DNA from: Coniella vitis
Lineage: Eukaryota; Ascomycota; Sordariomycetes; Diaporthales; Schizoparmaceae
NCBI GenBank assembly: GCA_011317545.1
Contig: WUJK01000014.1
Location: forward strand, 124,001 to 188,000
Reading direction: 5' to 3'
Length of the DNA stretch: 64,000 bases
Notes under the pieces: generated by a model
Databases searched by the model: none
What the model was told of the DNA's origin: nothing
What the model saw: the letters and a program-made list of their open reading frames with translations, nothing else
Translations under genes and position numbers: made by a program
In this document: in pieces, positions 22,181-32,190 of the stretch
Layout: every line of letters begins with the position of its first letter
Position numbering within the stretch: the first letter of the stretch is position 1

Positions 22181-24257
22181 TCAAGTCTTCTCCCCGGGCT
22201 CCTTGGCCGCATTACCTTGGCCATCACCTGCCGCAGCCTCTTCTTCCTCAGACGACTGCTTGGGAAACAGGGATGGGTCGTATCCAACTGCCTTGACGAT
22301 ACCGAGACCCTTGGTCCGGCCTTCCCGGAACAACAACCTGTCTCCAGGTGCGAGATACTCGGGCCTTTGCACAAAGCGGAACGCCACCGTCGCCCGGTCG
22401 CCTGTCCGTATGAACGGTCTGTCAACGTCGATAATGCTGCACGTCTGCGACACGGGGCCCACGTGCAGCATAGCCTGATATCTCTTCTTGATGGTCGTGA
22501 CATGGTTCAGGATAAGAACGTCAGCCACGAACTCACTGTACACCTTGGGCTGCGGCGCTCCGTCTGCAGGCTTGGGCAGCACCACCATGCCCTTGCGCAC
22601 CTCCTTGCGCCGAATCTTTTTGAGCGCAAACGACGCTGACTGGCCCGCCGACGCCGCAGGCACGCTGATGCGCTTGCGCTCAATCGACCGGATCGACGTG
22701 GGCGTGAACTGGCCGAGTGAATCTGGCCCAATAATGACATTGTCGCCTGCGTGCACAACACCGGATTTGACAATGCCCGAAACAACAGTCCCCACAAACG
22801 GAACCGAAAAGGTGTCGTTGATGTGGAACTCAAAGGGGGCATCGGCATCGTATCTATGCACAGTAGGTTTTAGTACAGTGGGTGGGAAAACCAAAGTACC
22901 TTCCACAGGCGCATCAAAAGGAAGAAGAAGAAGAAAAAAGACAAACGACCTACCTTCCATGATGCGGCAGAATATTCAGAAATGTCCGCACCAGATCCAA
23001 GTTCTTACCCGTCACATTGGATATTTGAAAGATGGGTGTTATGCGCTGAGACACAAACTGAGTGGCCGTGTTGATGCACTCATCCCGGTTGTTGATGAAG
23101 ATGGGTATCTTGCGCGCACCGGGCGACTTGAGTATCTTTGTGATCTGCGTAATGGTCTGCTCGAGAATCTGAGGCGGGCATATGTCAATCTTGGTGATGA
23201 CAACCATGACTGGGACATTGAGAGCGAGGGCTATGCCCAGGTGCTCCTTGCTCATGCCAATGAGGCCGTTGTTGGCCGCAACCATCAACAGACAATAATT
23301 GGGGCTGCTGGACAGTAGGCCAAAGACAGTCGTCCGCAGATACCGCTCGTGGCCAGCTAGATCGGTAAAGGTTATGACCTTGGCGCTGCGCCGGCCGATT
23401 TCCTCCCACGACAACTTACGCCCGGGAGTGTCAGAGGTGATGACTTGGCCGTGCGTGTCAAAGCCCATAATCTCCATGCCGACAGAGCTGGTACGGCCCG
23501 TCTCGATTTCGTGCTTGTGGCGGAACAGGTTGACGCGCGCCCTGCCACGGCCATCGTCGAGGTCTCCCTTGACCAGCACGCCCAACATGGAGCTCTTTCC
23601 TGCGTCAACATTCCCCACAACCGCTATCCTGGTCTCAATGACATTCTCGACAGTGGCTGGTTTCTGGCGGATGAGGACCTTGCTCGTACAGTCCTTGTCC
23701 TTTTCGTTGGCGGCAAGCTGGCTCTCGACATCGCCTCCCACATTTCTTGTGAGCAGCAACTGGCAGTCTGCGTTGGCTTTGCGGGCTGCTGCCTGTAACC
23801 TGGCCCACGCCTTGTCCCAGTCGGACTTGGTGAGGTGCATGGGGTCGCCATTGTGTTCGTAGCCAATATCGAAGAGCGCCTCTCCGTGGCCCTCGTCCAG
23901 ACGCAGCGTAAGCATTTCCACCAGCTTGCCTAATAATATCGCGGAATCCTCATCCTTGTCGTCGCTAAGGAGGAGCTTGTGGAGGGGCAGGCGGGGTTCT
24001 TTGTCGGAGAATTCGAGGGTGTCGAGGAGATCGTCCAGCTCAGCATTGATATCGTCGTCGAGAGAAGACGAGGCGCCAGCAGCAGCAGGCTTGGCTGCCG
24101 CCGCTGAGCCTGCTGTATGCGCCGTGTCGAGAGCAGCCGACTGTTTTGCGCTGGGGAAGCGGATGGCTTGCTGCTGCTCGACAAAGTCGGCGAAATCGCT
24201 GAGGGCGGCCTCGCCTTTGCGCCGTTCGTAAGGTAGTTTGGCTGATTTTGTCGCCAT
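22181..24257 (-). CDS. GTPBP1/GTPBP2-type GTPase, 2 exons
   Basis: Model: complement(join(22181..22853, 22954..24257)), 658 aa. Start at MATKSAKLPYERR, the first real ATG in frame. The translation-factor GTPase core shows G1 VVGNVDAGKSS, G3 DLAGHERYLRTT, and G4 VVITKIDICPP. The family-specific block RVNLFRHKHEIETGRTSSVG marks GTPBP1/2 rather than eRF3/HBS1 or EF-1A. Domains 2-3 follow the intron (FSVPFVGTVVSG, SFALKKIRRKEVRKGMVV, RPEYLAPGDRLLFREG). Human relatives act in ribosome-associated quality control and mRNA turnover; the fungal role is little described. The N terminus carries an acidic Asp/Ser-rich segment. The 100-bp phase-2 intron has a GTAGGT donor and CATAG acceptor, and the frame closes exactly. 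Confidence 0.9.
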
Positions 24258-25604
24258 GATGTGCTTATGAGAATGCAATGCACTACAAGGAGGAGGGTTA
24301 GTCGGAATTGAAGTAATTCGACACTGGGCAGCAAAGACGACGAGGCGTCAAGAGTCCTCACCTGGACATGTGCTACCGCGTTAGACAGAGTACAGGACCT
24401 CGAGAGATCATAGCTGGCAGCAGTTGTGCATTGACGGAGATGACAATTTTGGAGGTCAATGGACAGAGATTTGACCTGCCGCAGGCTGCTGGCAAGTGTA
24501 TAGTTAAGTAGAAAAAAAAAACAGAGAGGCCAAAGCCGCAATGGTTCGCCGGATGAGCAATTGAGAAAGGTTAAGAAAACGGTCGGTGATGATGACATGG
24601 ACGCGGACTGCGAGTCATAGTTAACGCCCGGAAGTCATTAGAAGGGCAGGGCCACTGTACAGAGACCCCTCATCCCCCACACCTGCCGCCTTAGCGAGCC
24701 ACCTCGGGGGTTCGAGGCCCCCTGTAACTCGAACCATCAGTTGCTCCAGCTGACAGTTGACCCCAGCCTCGGCAGTACATAGCACAATCAGGTTACTTAT
24801 GTGAAGCACAATCAGCCAAAGTACAATGTCAAGTACATAACCAGGTACTTTATATGTTTGGCCTCACCCCCAAAAGAACAATGACTCCCATTGAATGTTA
24901 CGGATACGGCAAGATGCGAAGTGAATTGGCTTTCCAGATGACAATTTTTTTTATTATGACTCTTCATTATCATACTTACTGTACCGGAATGGGACTCGGC
25001 GTCTGCATGTCTCTTATGGATTTTGCATTGCTTTCCATTGTGGGCACTCGATCAAGTTTGACGTGCTCCAATGGCACGACGCGGAAGCTATCGATATGAG
25101 ATACGTGCTCGTAGCTGTTCCTTTGACCCATGTATCGTTGTTGAAAGTCAATTGGTATTGTTGGATATGCCTGCCATGGGCTCATCTAGTCATGTCCAGG
25201 GGCCAATGATCCTTTCATGTTTGACCCCTCTACTCAATTCGCATCAGCCTGGTCTTTAACCCCTTGTCTCTTTTGTGAAGCCAAGATCTGGGCTGTACTC
25301 CCCTTCAAAAGCCTTCTGCTTCCCTGCTTCTCGATTCGCAGTAGGTTCATGGTTTCTGGTCGGAAACTGAGGACTCGACACAGCGCATCCCCATGCTTGC
25401 TGGTGGCCACATAGAGCCTGCCAGGTGTGTTCTCGAACGGCCAGAGGACAAAAGGCGGTCCGGCTTGACCTTTGTTGTCCCTAATCGTTCTCCTGATCCT
25501 CCAATCAGCACTCCTCAAAGACATCCGGCTGCGACGGCGAATGCATGTGTATCTTAACAGTCACAGCAGATCCTGCTTCAAGCTGACATCGAGTAGCTCA
25601 TCGG
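24258..25604. other. Intergenic between the GTPase and LSM3
   Basis: The GTPase promoter occupies the left part. Near 24705-24722 is a perfect 5-bp stem with a TTCGAGG loop resembling a tRNA T-arm or TFIIIC B-box, but no complete cloverleaf. A 96-codon open frame (25234-25524, -) is unsupported. No gene is called. Confidence 0.5.
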
Positions 25605-26027
25605 TCATGATTGAGACAAGGGTGAAATCAAGACCACACTATCGCCTATATTTCAAGCCGTCAGTAAAAAGCGCCACTCGATGCTGGGGGATAATGCAGG
25701 CTCACCTCGAACAAAGAGCATCTCTGACTTTTTGCTGACCGTCTTGGCCTCTTCGTCGTCGCCAGCCTCGTCATCCACTACATATATCGTCTCCTCAACC
25801 TCGCCCAGCACCAGGTTGCAATGACTGTCGTAGGCCTGAGTAGAGGTGCATTTTTGATGTCAGCGAAGTATACTCTCACGGTTGACAGCCGTGTGTAGAC
25901 TCACGTGCAGCCTGCCCTTGAGCTCGCGGTCGCCGCGCAGCTTCACAAAGACGACCTCGTCCAGCAGCAGCCGCACCAGGTCCAGAGGCTCGGAAACGGC
26001 GGTGGGTTCGTCGCCGGTGTCAGCCAT
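25605..26027 (-). CDS. LSM3: U6 snRNA-associated Sm-like protein LSm3, 3 exons
   Basis: Model: complement(join(25605..25645, 25706..25835, 25905..26027)), 97 aa. Subunit of the Lsm2-8 ring (binds the U6 3' end in the nucleus) and the Lsm1-7 ring (cytoplasmic mRNA decapping). The Sm1 motif reads VFVKLRGDRELKGRLH in exon 1 and AYDSHCNLVLGEVEETI in exon 2; Sm2 reads MLFVRGDSVVLIS across the second intron. N-terminal EPLDLVRLLLDE is typical of LSm3. Both introns are short (69 and 60 bp), with good GTGAGY donors and CAG/TAG acceptors. The length matches the family. It is divergent from the large gene to the right. Confidence 0.93.
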
Positions 26028-26702
26028 GATGAGCGCTTGATTATGCGTATACGTTTGCGGGCGCTGGGTTGTTGTTGTCGTTGTTAAAAGAGAGTTGGTG
26101 GGCTGAGTAGTCTACCAAGTGAGTGAGGCAGCGAGCGAGTTGCGTCAAGGTTCACCCAATGCAGTGCAGCAAACGGGAGCTGGCAAAAGTTGAGGGCCCG
26201 TGCACGATTCGGGCTGGAAACTGTGGAAGGTGGGCCCACCAGCCATGCCGCCTGCAGCCTGGGGCGTCACTCTCGGGGGGAGGGTTGCGTACATAGTAGT
26301 GGGCAACAGCCCTGAAAGCTTTACCACTTGCGGCTCTAACAGGCCTAAACATCAGCACACTTACAGCCCTTGATGCCGCGTACCACAGGGTTGCAGTGGG
26401 CAAGGGAGGGTAAGAGGGGGAAGCGGACCGCCCACCCCCTCAGTAGGTACTCAGCTCAAGTCACCCGTAACTCCCCAAAGAGGCCACTTGCTTCTTTCTC
26501 CAAATGTGGTGCAGCCTGGGGTGTTCTGGTTGTGTCCTCCATCTCTTTCTTATTTCTCTTCTTTTTCCTCTTTTCCTGTTGCAGCCACTTCTGCTTCCCA
26601 TGCTCTTTCAATTAAGCACCAAAATCGAAAAGGAACGAGACCAAGAACGACAACAGCGGATCAACAGGCTAATATGCACCAGTGCTTGTCGACCCGCCCC
26701 GG
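26028..26702. promoter_or_regulatory. Divergent intergenic region LSM3 / ATP13-like gene
   Basis: These 675 bp lie between two start codons. It includes one TACATAGTA (26290-26298), a CT-rich tract (about 26540-26580) near the right-hand gene, and possible leader sequence. No gene is seen. Confidence 0.45.
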
Positions 26703-29447
26703 ATGAGAGTCAGGCACTGGGCTGGTGGAGTCCCGCTAACAGGCCCACCCACAACTGCCTCTAGCAAGCTCGGGTTCAGGCCCCAACCCAACCTCCACCG
26801 CCGCCATCACCATTTCCGTTTTCGTCCTTCCAACATCGGCCAATCCAACCACCAACCGCTTGCACTTCTTCGACCCCTTTTCAGAAACACCTGCCCACCC
26901 GCCGCGCCAGCGAGAAAACAATGGGTGCACTTTACTTTAGGAGAAGGCGACTTGCCCCCTGCTGCGCCCCATGACGACGACTCCCAGCATGAGGAGGCAA
27001 CAGGAGACGAGACGCCCAACTATGAGCTTGATGAGCATGAACACGATGAGTTTGATGAGCTTGAATACGATGAGCTTGATGAGCATGAACACGACGAGCT
27101 GAGCCAGCACCAAAGCAGCCTGCAAAACCTGCTGACCGCTTTGCGCCAGGAGGACTCTGTCAAACTCTACCGGGCGCTGCTGGAGCTGACTCGGGGCGCT
27201 GACCCTCGCGATCCTGCCTTTTACGAGCTCATCGCCGCCCTTCCTGCCACCACCTTCTCCGCATTGCTGCGCGCCTTTGACCCTTTGCATATCCAGGAGC
27301 ACCTCGACTCGGCTCCCGGTCTTCGAATCTCGTACGGTGCTGCCATCCACACTCCTCTCGGCGAGCTCGTCAACAAATGGGGCACCAAGGTCCTCTATGT
27401 CATCATCTACAACCGCCTCCGCCTGCTGCAAGCGGCTCGCCGCTCTGCTCGCATCCGCCCCTTGCTCAACGACTATTCCCTTCTCATGCGTTGTGCCGCC
27501 ACCGCTGCCGACCATCAGGGCCTCAAGACACAATGGATCGGTATGAGGGACGACGGCTACGTCGACTGGTTGTCTGCCAGCCTCTACACTGACTTCATTC
27601 AGGCGCGCTTTCTCACCGTGCCCCTCTACTCAAACAACGACCTGTCTCGCCTGCGCTTGCGAGCCATAGACCTGCACAAATCCTATGTCAAGCTCAGCTA
27701 CAAAGCCCTTTGGAGCATCAAAAGCCGTCTCATCAACTTGCGCAGGCGCCAACTGCACCGTTTTGGCCAGAACCCCCGCGAGACCTTCTTTGCCCAGCCC
27801 CTGAGCAGAGCCCTGCGACACATTGCGCCCCTCCGCAAACTTGAGCGCTCTGCCTTTCGCCGCCGCTTTCTGCCGGCCGAGCAACGCCTGGCCTGTGCAT
27901 TGCTCGTGGCCAACGGCCGCAATGGCCGCCTAGTGGACTGCTGGGACATTCTTTGGGCCTGCTGGGATATCATGCTCGAAATTGACTGGAAGGCTGGCAC
28001 AGTCGCTGTGAGCGGTGGCGCAGATTTTCCCCCAGGCAGCCCTCAGGCGCCGACAGAAGAACTGCTCGAAGCAGTTGTCCACTGCTTTGGCAACCAGGCG
28101 CTCACTGTCATCGCTTCCGAGCTGGTAGATTACATATCGAAACGCTACAATATCCCCGTGCCCAACAAGGTGTGGTCAGACTTGCTGGACTATATCCGAA
28201 TCGCTGTATCCAAGCCCGCCTCACAAGAGTGGCGCGTCGCCGGCTTCTCTTCCAAGTTACTTCGTCCCAGCGCCGCACTCGACATGTGGGAGCTAAGCAC
28301 GAGTGCGCCCCACGATTTCCAGCCGGGCGTGAGGGACTACCACAATCTCAGCAAGTGCCTGGTCTGGGACAAGTCGGCCATGGGCCGCCCTTTGGCAATC
28401 ATGAAAGAGATTCGTCTGCTGTATACTGAGCAGACCGAGAAGCTGCGCCTCGCCTGGCGGGAGCTGCTGCAAACAACGGCGCAAAAGGTGCCCAACTACG
28501 CCGCATACCGCCGCTACCGCGTGCTGCTATCGGAAAAGCACTATATGTGGTACTGCTTCCACTACACGGCGTTACAGATCCTGAAAAAGGTCAAGCCTAT
28601 GACTGTCGACGACGAGGATGCCGTGCGGACTATTCCCAAGCTTGTCCTTGAGTTCAGCCACTTTATGCCGCGCGTTATCCGGTACCGCATCGCGACGGGC
28701 GACGTGGAGCTGCGGTCGGATCTTGTAGCAACTGAATGGCAGGAATCGACGCAGCTGGTGCATGAACCCGGGGAAATGAGTGAGAAGCAGGAACAGGCGG
28801 CCCTCAAAAAGTCCGAATGGCTAGATGACTTAGCTCGAGTAGCCGAGCGCGCCGAGCTAGGTCCCTACCAGAGGGACATGCAGAGCCAAGAGGACTCTGC
28901 CCTGCCGCGATTCCACGACGATGAGCACGAGCACCAGGAGTTTGCCTACATTTTCCGCCATGCTGATAAGGGCGTGGACTATGCGGACGAGCTGGAACCA
29001 GAGGAAGACGAAATTATGGACGATACCCCGTCGCAACCCTCACAGCCCTCGCAGCAGGTCCAAGAGCAGGATCAGGAAGGCGCCATCGATTCGCGAGAAG
29101 AACAAATGGAAACATTGTTCGGCCCCAAAGAAGACATCTCAGCCAGCGTCTCCAGACTATCCAATTACGTGCAACAAGCGCAGATCTCGGACCGCCCAGC
29201 GTTACTCTTCCGGCCCCTGGGGACGATCTCGTCGCTGCCCAGACCGCCAGAACCTGGCAAGAAGCCCTTTAAACGCGAGCAGTTGCCTTTCTTTTCGGGA
29301 TACCACGATCATCCGCGGTTTGGAAAATATGCTGCGCACAGAGACATTCGCACGACGTTGCGGAAAGTGGGTGTCGCGGCGGACTTGAAAACTCCGGCCA
29401 AGGCGTCGAGTGATGCGCTTTTGCGGCATGTTTTGTGGATGCGGTGA
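26703..29447 (+). CDS. Large protein resembling mitochondrial ATPase-expression (ATP13/AEP2-like) factors
   Basis: Single exon, 914 aa. The frame opens slightly upstream, but 26703 is the first true ATG. The N terminus is Arg/His-rich and almost free of acidic residues (MRVRHWAGG... FRPQPNLHRRHHH), as expected for a mitochondrial targeting peptide. An acidic repeat follows (units such as ELDEHEHDE). The body is alpha-helical. The segments DGYVDWLSASLYTDFIQARF and LRAIDLHKSYVKLSYKALW recall the fungal ATP13/AEP2 family, which promotes translation of mitochondrial ATP synthase mRNAs. The C-terminal part is Gln/Glu-rich and then basic (KKPFKREQLPFF). Family assignment rests on memory of the pattern only; a fungal-specific protein of other function is possible. 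Coding potential is strong. Confidence 0.6.
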   Translation: MRVRHWAGGVPLTGPPTTASSKLGFRPQPNLHRRHHHFRFRPSNIGQSNHQPLALLRPLFRNTCPPAAPARKQWVHFTLGEGDLPPAAPHDDDSQHEEATGDETPNYELDEHEHDEFDELEYDELDEHEHDELSQHQSSLQNLLTALRQEDSVKLYRALLELTRGADPRDPAFYELIAALPATTFSALLRAFDPLHIQEHLDSAPGLRISYGAAIHTPLGELVNKWGTKVLYVIIYNRLRLLQAARRSARIRPLLNDYSLLMRCAATAADHQGLKTQWIGMRDDGYVDWLSASLYTDFIQARFLTVPLYSNNDLSRLRLRAIDLHKSYVKLSYKALWSIKSRLINLRRRQLHRFGQNPRETFFAQPLSRALRHIAPLRKLERSAFRRRFLPAEQRLACALLVANGRNGRLVDCWDILWACWDIMLEIDWKAGTVAVSGGADFPPGSPQAPTEELLEAVVHCFGNQALTVIASELVDYISKRYNIPVPNKVWSDLLDYIRIAVSKPASQEWRVAGFSSKLLRPSAALDMWELSTSAPHDFQPGVRDYHNLSKCLVWDKSAMGRPLAIMKEIRLLYTEQTEKLRLAWRELLQTTAQKVPNYAAYRRYRVLLSEKHYMWYCFHYTALQILKKVKPMTVDDEDAVRTIPKLVLEFSHFMPRVIRYRIATGDVELRSDLVATEWQESTQLVHEPGEMSEKQEQAALKKSEWLDDLARVAERAELGPYQRDMQSQEDSALPRFHDDEHEHQEFAYIFRHADKGVDYADELEPEEDEIMDDTPSQPSQPSQQVQEQDQEGAIDSREEQMETLFGPKEDISASVSRLSNYVQQAQISDRPALLFRPLGTISSLPRPPEPGKKPFKREQLPFFSGYHDHPRFGKYAAHRDIRTTLRKVGVAADLKTPAKASSDALLRHVLWMR
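27022..27102 (+). repeat. Coding minisatellite of the (E/D)LDEHEHDE type
   Basis: Nine-to-twelve-base units such as GATGAGCTTGATGAGCAT are repeated imperfectly within the ATP13-like gene and encode alternating Asp-Glu-Leu/His/Phe triplets (YELDEHEHDEFDELEYDELD). Confidence 0.8.
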
Positions 29448-29939
29448 TGATCTTGTTGGCTTGTGGGTGTGGGTGTGTGTACCTTTGGGTTTTTAAATAG
29501 AGGCCTGGTTGGAACTGCTTGTCTATATGGAAGGCTGGCTAGCTGGCTGCCATTACATGGTCGTTTTGTGTCTGTGTATACATACAAGGTACATCTGGAT
29601 TTGGGGAGCTGCTCAGAGCTGGCAAACAAAGAATCAGACCCGTTTGCGCTTGGGCATTGCGTACAATCAATAGTCGTGGCATGCAGTATCGTGACAAGAG
29701 ATGACGGGTCCGGTGTTTGGGGCTGAATGTTTTCCTAGCAGGAAGTCCATTATAACATCCACCAGGCCACACAACCGAATAGAAGAAGACATGGGGAGAG
29801 ACAAATGAAACAGTCTGTCCGTCTTGCATCTATCCGTCTATTTAGTAAAAATCCTTTATACACACAAAGTACGTACACAGAATCAGATGTGAACCAAAGC
29901 AAGCCCCCCCCCCCAACAAGAACAACAACAACAACAACC
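29448..29939. other. Convergent 3' intergenic region
   Basis: No gene is seen. It holds a C-run and an (AAC)n tract (about 29907-29937) directly 3' of the GPI12-like stop. Confidence 0.6.
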
Positions 29940-31013
29940 TTAAACACTCTCAAGCCGCAGATCGTTCATAAACATGTACCGACTCAGCGTAATCCAGCCA
30001 TAGCGGAACCAAACCATCTGGCTGAGATGGGCTCTCGTCATGGCTTCCCGCGCAGTCAACCAGCCTCCCTTGCCGAGCCCGTGCATGAAGACCAGCACAG
30101 GCGGGTGTTCGTTTCTTGCGTTTGGACTTATACTTTTTGTCTTCTTCTGCGCAACTGGCGACGAGCCAGAGCCAGAGCCAGCGCCGGCGGCGCCGCCTTG
30201 ACGCCAATGAGCTAGTGTGCCCGACACAAGCGTCGTAAACGCATCAAAGATGCCCAGATATTTGCGCAGGATGTTGACCGTCGTCAGGGTGTAGAGATCC
30301 ACGGGAGCTGATGTCGAGGACGTCGTCGTCGTCGTTGCAAGCGAGGCGATGAAGGCGCGGGCGCCGTGGTAGAGGGAGATGTGGTTCGGGTGGGAGGAGA
30401 TGCCGTTGTCGTCAAAGGTAATGAGCATGTCGATTGTGGCGGCGGGCGGTGGTGTTTGTTGTTTGCTGGTGGACGCCGGTGCAAAGGCGTCGCGGAGGAG
30501 CGAGGCGATGAGATCGGCGGACCAAGTGGCGGTCATGGAGTCGGGGAAGTCGCTGTTGGAGGAGGAGGAGGAGGAGGAGGGAAACCTCTTCGGTCAGTGT
30601 ATTTCTCAAGGTTTTCCCAGGAAAGGACTGGCTTGGTGGGAAGAAGGACAAACAAACACATACGCCGGATTATCGACAACATACACATCCTCTTCCCTGC
30701 GCAACCCCAGCACCAGCCCACTCGCCACCAGCTCCTTCTTGCGCGTCTCGCCCAGGCCCTCGGCATCGCCACTGCTCAAGCACAGGATCTTGACGTGGTT
30801 GCCCAGCTCGGGCCGCGTGAGCGCGAGCACCGTGGGCGCAAAGAACATGGCCTCGTCGTCGGGGTGGGCAATGAGCAGGCAGATGCGCTTGTTGCGCGGG
30901 AGGCCGGCGGCGGTGCCGAAGAGGCGCGACGAAGACACGGTGCTGACGGTGTAGAGGTAGAGCGTGGGAACGAGGAGGACAAGGAGGGAGATGGACAGAA
31001 GGGAGGAGTCCAT
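29940..31013 (-). CDS. GPI12: N-acetylglucosaminyl-phosphatidylinositol de-N-acetylase (PIG-L/GPI12), 2 exons
   Basis: Model: complement(join(29940..30552, 30664..31013)), 320 aa. ER enzyme for the second step of GPI-anchor synthesis, removing acetate from GlcNAc-PI. An N-terminal hydrophobic segment (LLSISLLVLLVPTLYLYTV, residues 4-22) would be the ER membrane anchor. The metal-binding motif AHPDDEAMFF (near 49-58) is intact, followed by CLSSGDAEGLGETRKKEL, then after the intron FPDSMTATW, TFDDNGISSHPNH (second metal motif HPNH) and the C-terminal TLSRYMFMND segment. The 111-bp phase-2 intron has a GTATGT donor; its 3' part is a TCC-repeat polypyrimidine tract before CAACAG. Products of this pathway anchor proteins such as the CRH-like enzyme at 58.6-60.3 kb. 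Confidence 0.92.
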
Positions 31014-31387
31014 GGCGGGCGGGCGGGCGGGCGGGCGAGTTGTCGTTTTTTCTTCTTCTTTTTTCTCAGCGTTGAGGGAAATGATTCGTCTTGGGGATGG
31101 CCGGGTTGGAGTTGGGGTTTGGATGCACTACGTACTATGTACTATGTACCCTGAAGGCGGGCTGACAGGCCGGCTTCCGCATACGTGGGGTACCCCTGCA
31201 TCGATGGCAGGGGTTGAGCAGGGATCTAGCTTTGAGAATATGAATGCCAGATGCGTACCGCAGTACTTACTATATATACAAGGTAGGCTTGGTGGTTGCA
31301 AGCCACAACTGACCACCAAAAATATCATCGCGACCACCCGCATTCGCCCCTCAGCCCAGGCTCAACGCAACCGTCAAGCGCCCCAAT
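31014..31387. promoter_or_regulatory. Compact divergent promoter with two tandem TACTATGTA copies
   Basis: 374 bp separate the GPI12-like and small membrane-protein starts. A tandem pair TACTATGTA/TACTATGTA (31133-31148, overlapping by two bases) lies near its middle, and a (GGGC)n run lies just upstream of the GPI12-like ATG. Confidence 0.55.
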
Positions 31388-32128
31388 ATGGTCGTCACTC
31401 GCAAAGAACGAAGGGCCAAGGACATCAAGCTCCGCCAGCCGGACCGCTCAGGCCCCACCGAGAAGACGCTGCTGCAACTGGCCGAGGAGCGCAATCTGTT
31501 CAACATGGCCGATCAGCAGCAATCGCGAAGCGACCAGGCCAATGGCAAGGCTGCGAATGCGACTGCGAAGCCTAATGGCGGCGGCGACGACGACGACGAC
31601 GAGCTGTCGCCAGCTGCCGATCGCATCATGGAAGCCCTCCTCTACGCCGTGTGCATGGCCATGCTGCACTTTACCCTCGACTACCTCGTCCAGCACCAGT
31701 ACGCCATGGAGCTGGAGGTGCCCAAGATTATGCAGAGGGCTCTCGTGGCTCTGCTCGGTTCGTGCCGTCCTGGTGGTCTTTGCCCTTTGTTTCGGTCACT
31801 TGGCTAACCATCCAGTCTGTCCACTACAGTCTTTGGCGCACTCGTCTACACGCTCCACCCGCATCCTTCGGCCACGACCTTCGTTCCCGGCCTGCCGCAG
31901 AAATACCATCATGCCGTTCGCCAGGCCACCTTCTTGGTCGGCAGCTTTGCCGCTGGCTGTTACCTGATCCACATCACAAACAAATACTCGTACATGGCGG
32001 TCCTCAAGCAGGCGCCGCCCATTGGCTGCATCTGGGTGTGGGCCATTCTCGAGCTGGACCTCTCTCTCGCCGTCTTCAGCTTAACCGGAGCATACACATT
32101 CTTTTGGTTCCAGGGCTACAACTGGTGA
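31388..32128 (+). CDS. Small multispan membrane protein, fungal uncharacterised family
   Basis: Model: join(31388..31757, 31830..32128), 222 aa; 72-bp phase-1 intron with GTTCGT donor and CTACAG acceptor. The N-terminal 75 residues are charged and disordered (MVVTRKERRAKDIKLRQPDR, then an Asp run). Hydrophobic helices follow: IMEALLYAVCMAMLHFTLDY, a segment bridging the intron (ALLG/VFGALVYTL), ATFLVGSFAAGCYLIHIT, and IGCIWVWAILELDLSLAVF with YTFFWFQGYNW at the end, giving about four membrane spans. It resembles a conserved fungal protein of unknown function (DUF7719-like, from memory). Role unknown; a secretory-pathway or other endomembrane location is a guess from topology only. Confidence 0.8.
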
Positions 32129-32190
32129 AGGCCAATATGATTCGATCCGATGCGATTCGATACGATCCAACTCGCTTCCTTTGCGCTCTT

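Noticed and set aside
24618..24740. Possible tRNA gene
   Set aside because: Only a T-arm-like hairpin is present; no anticodon arm, D-arm or pairing acceptor stem at proper spacing.
25234..25524. 96-codon frame (-) beside LSM3
   Set aside because: Composition is plausible, but there is no recognised family and no supporting context, so it was not called.
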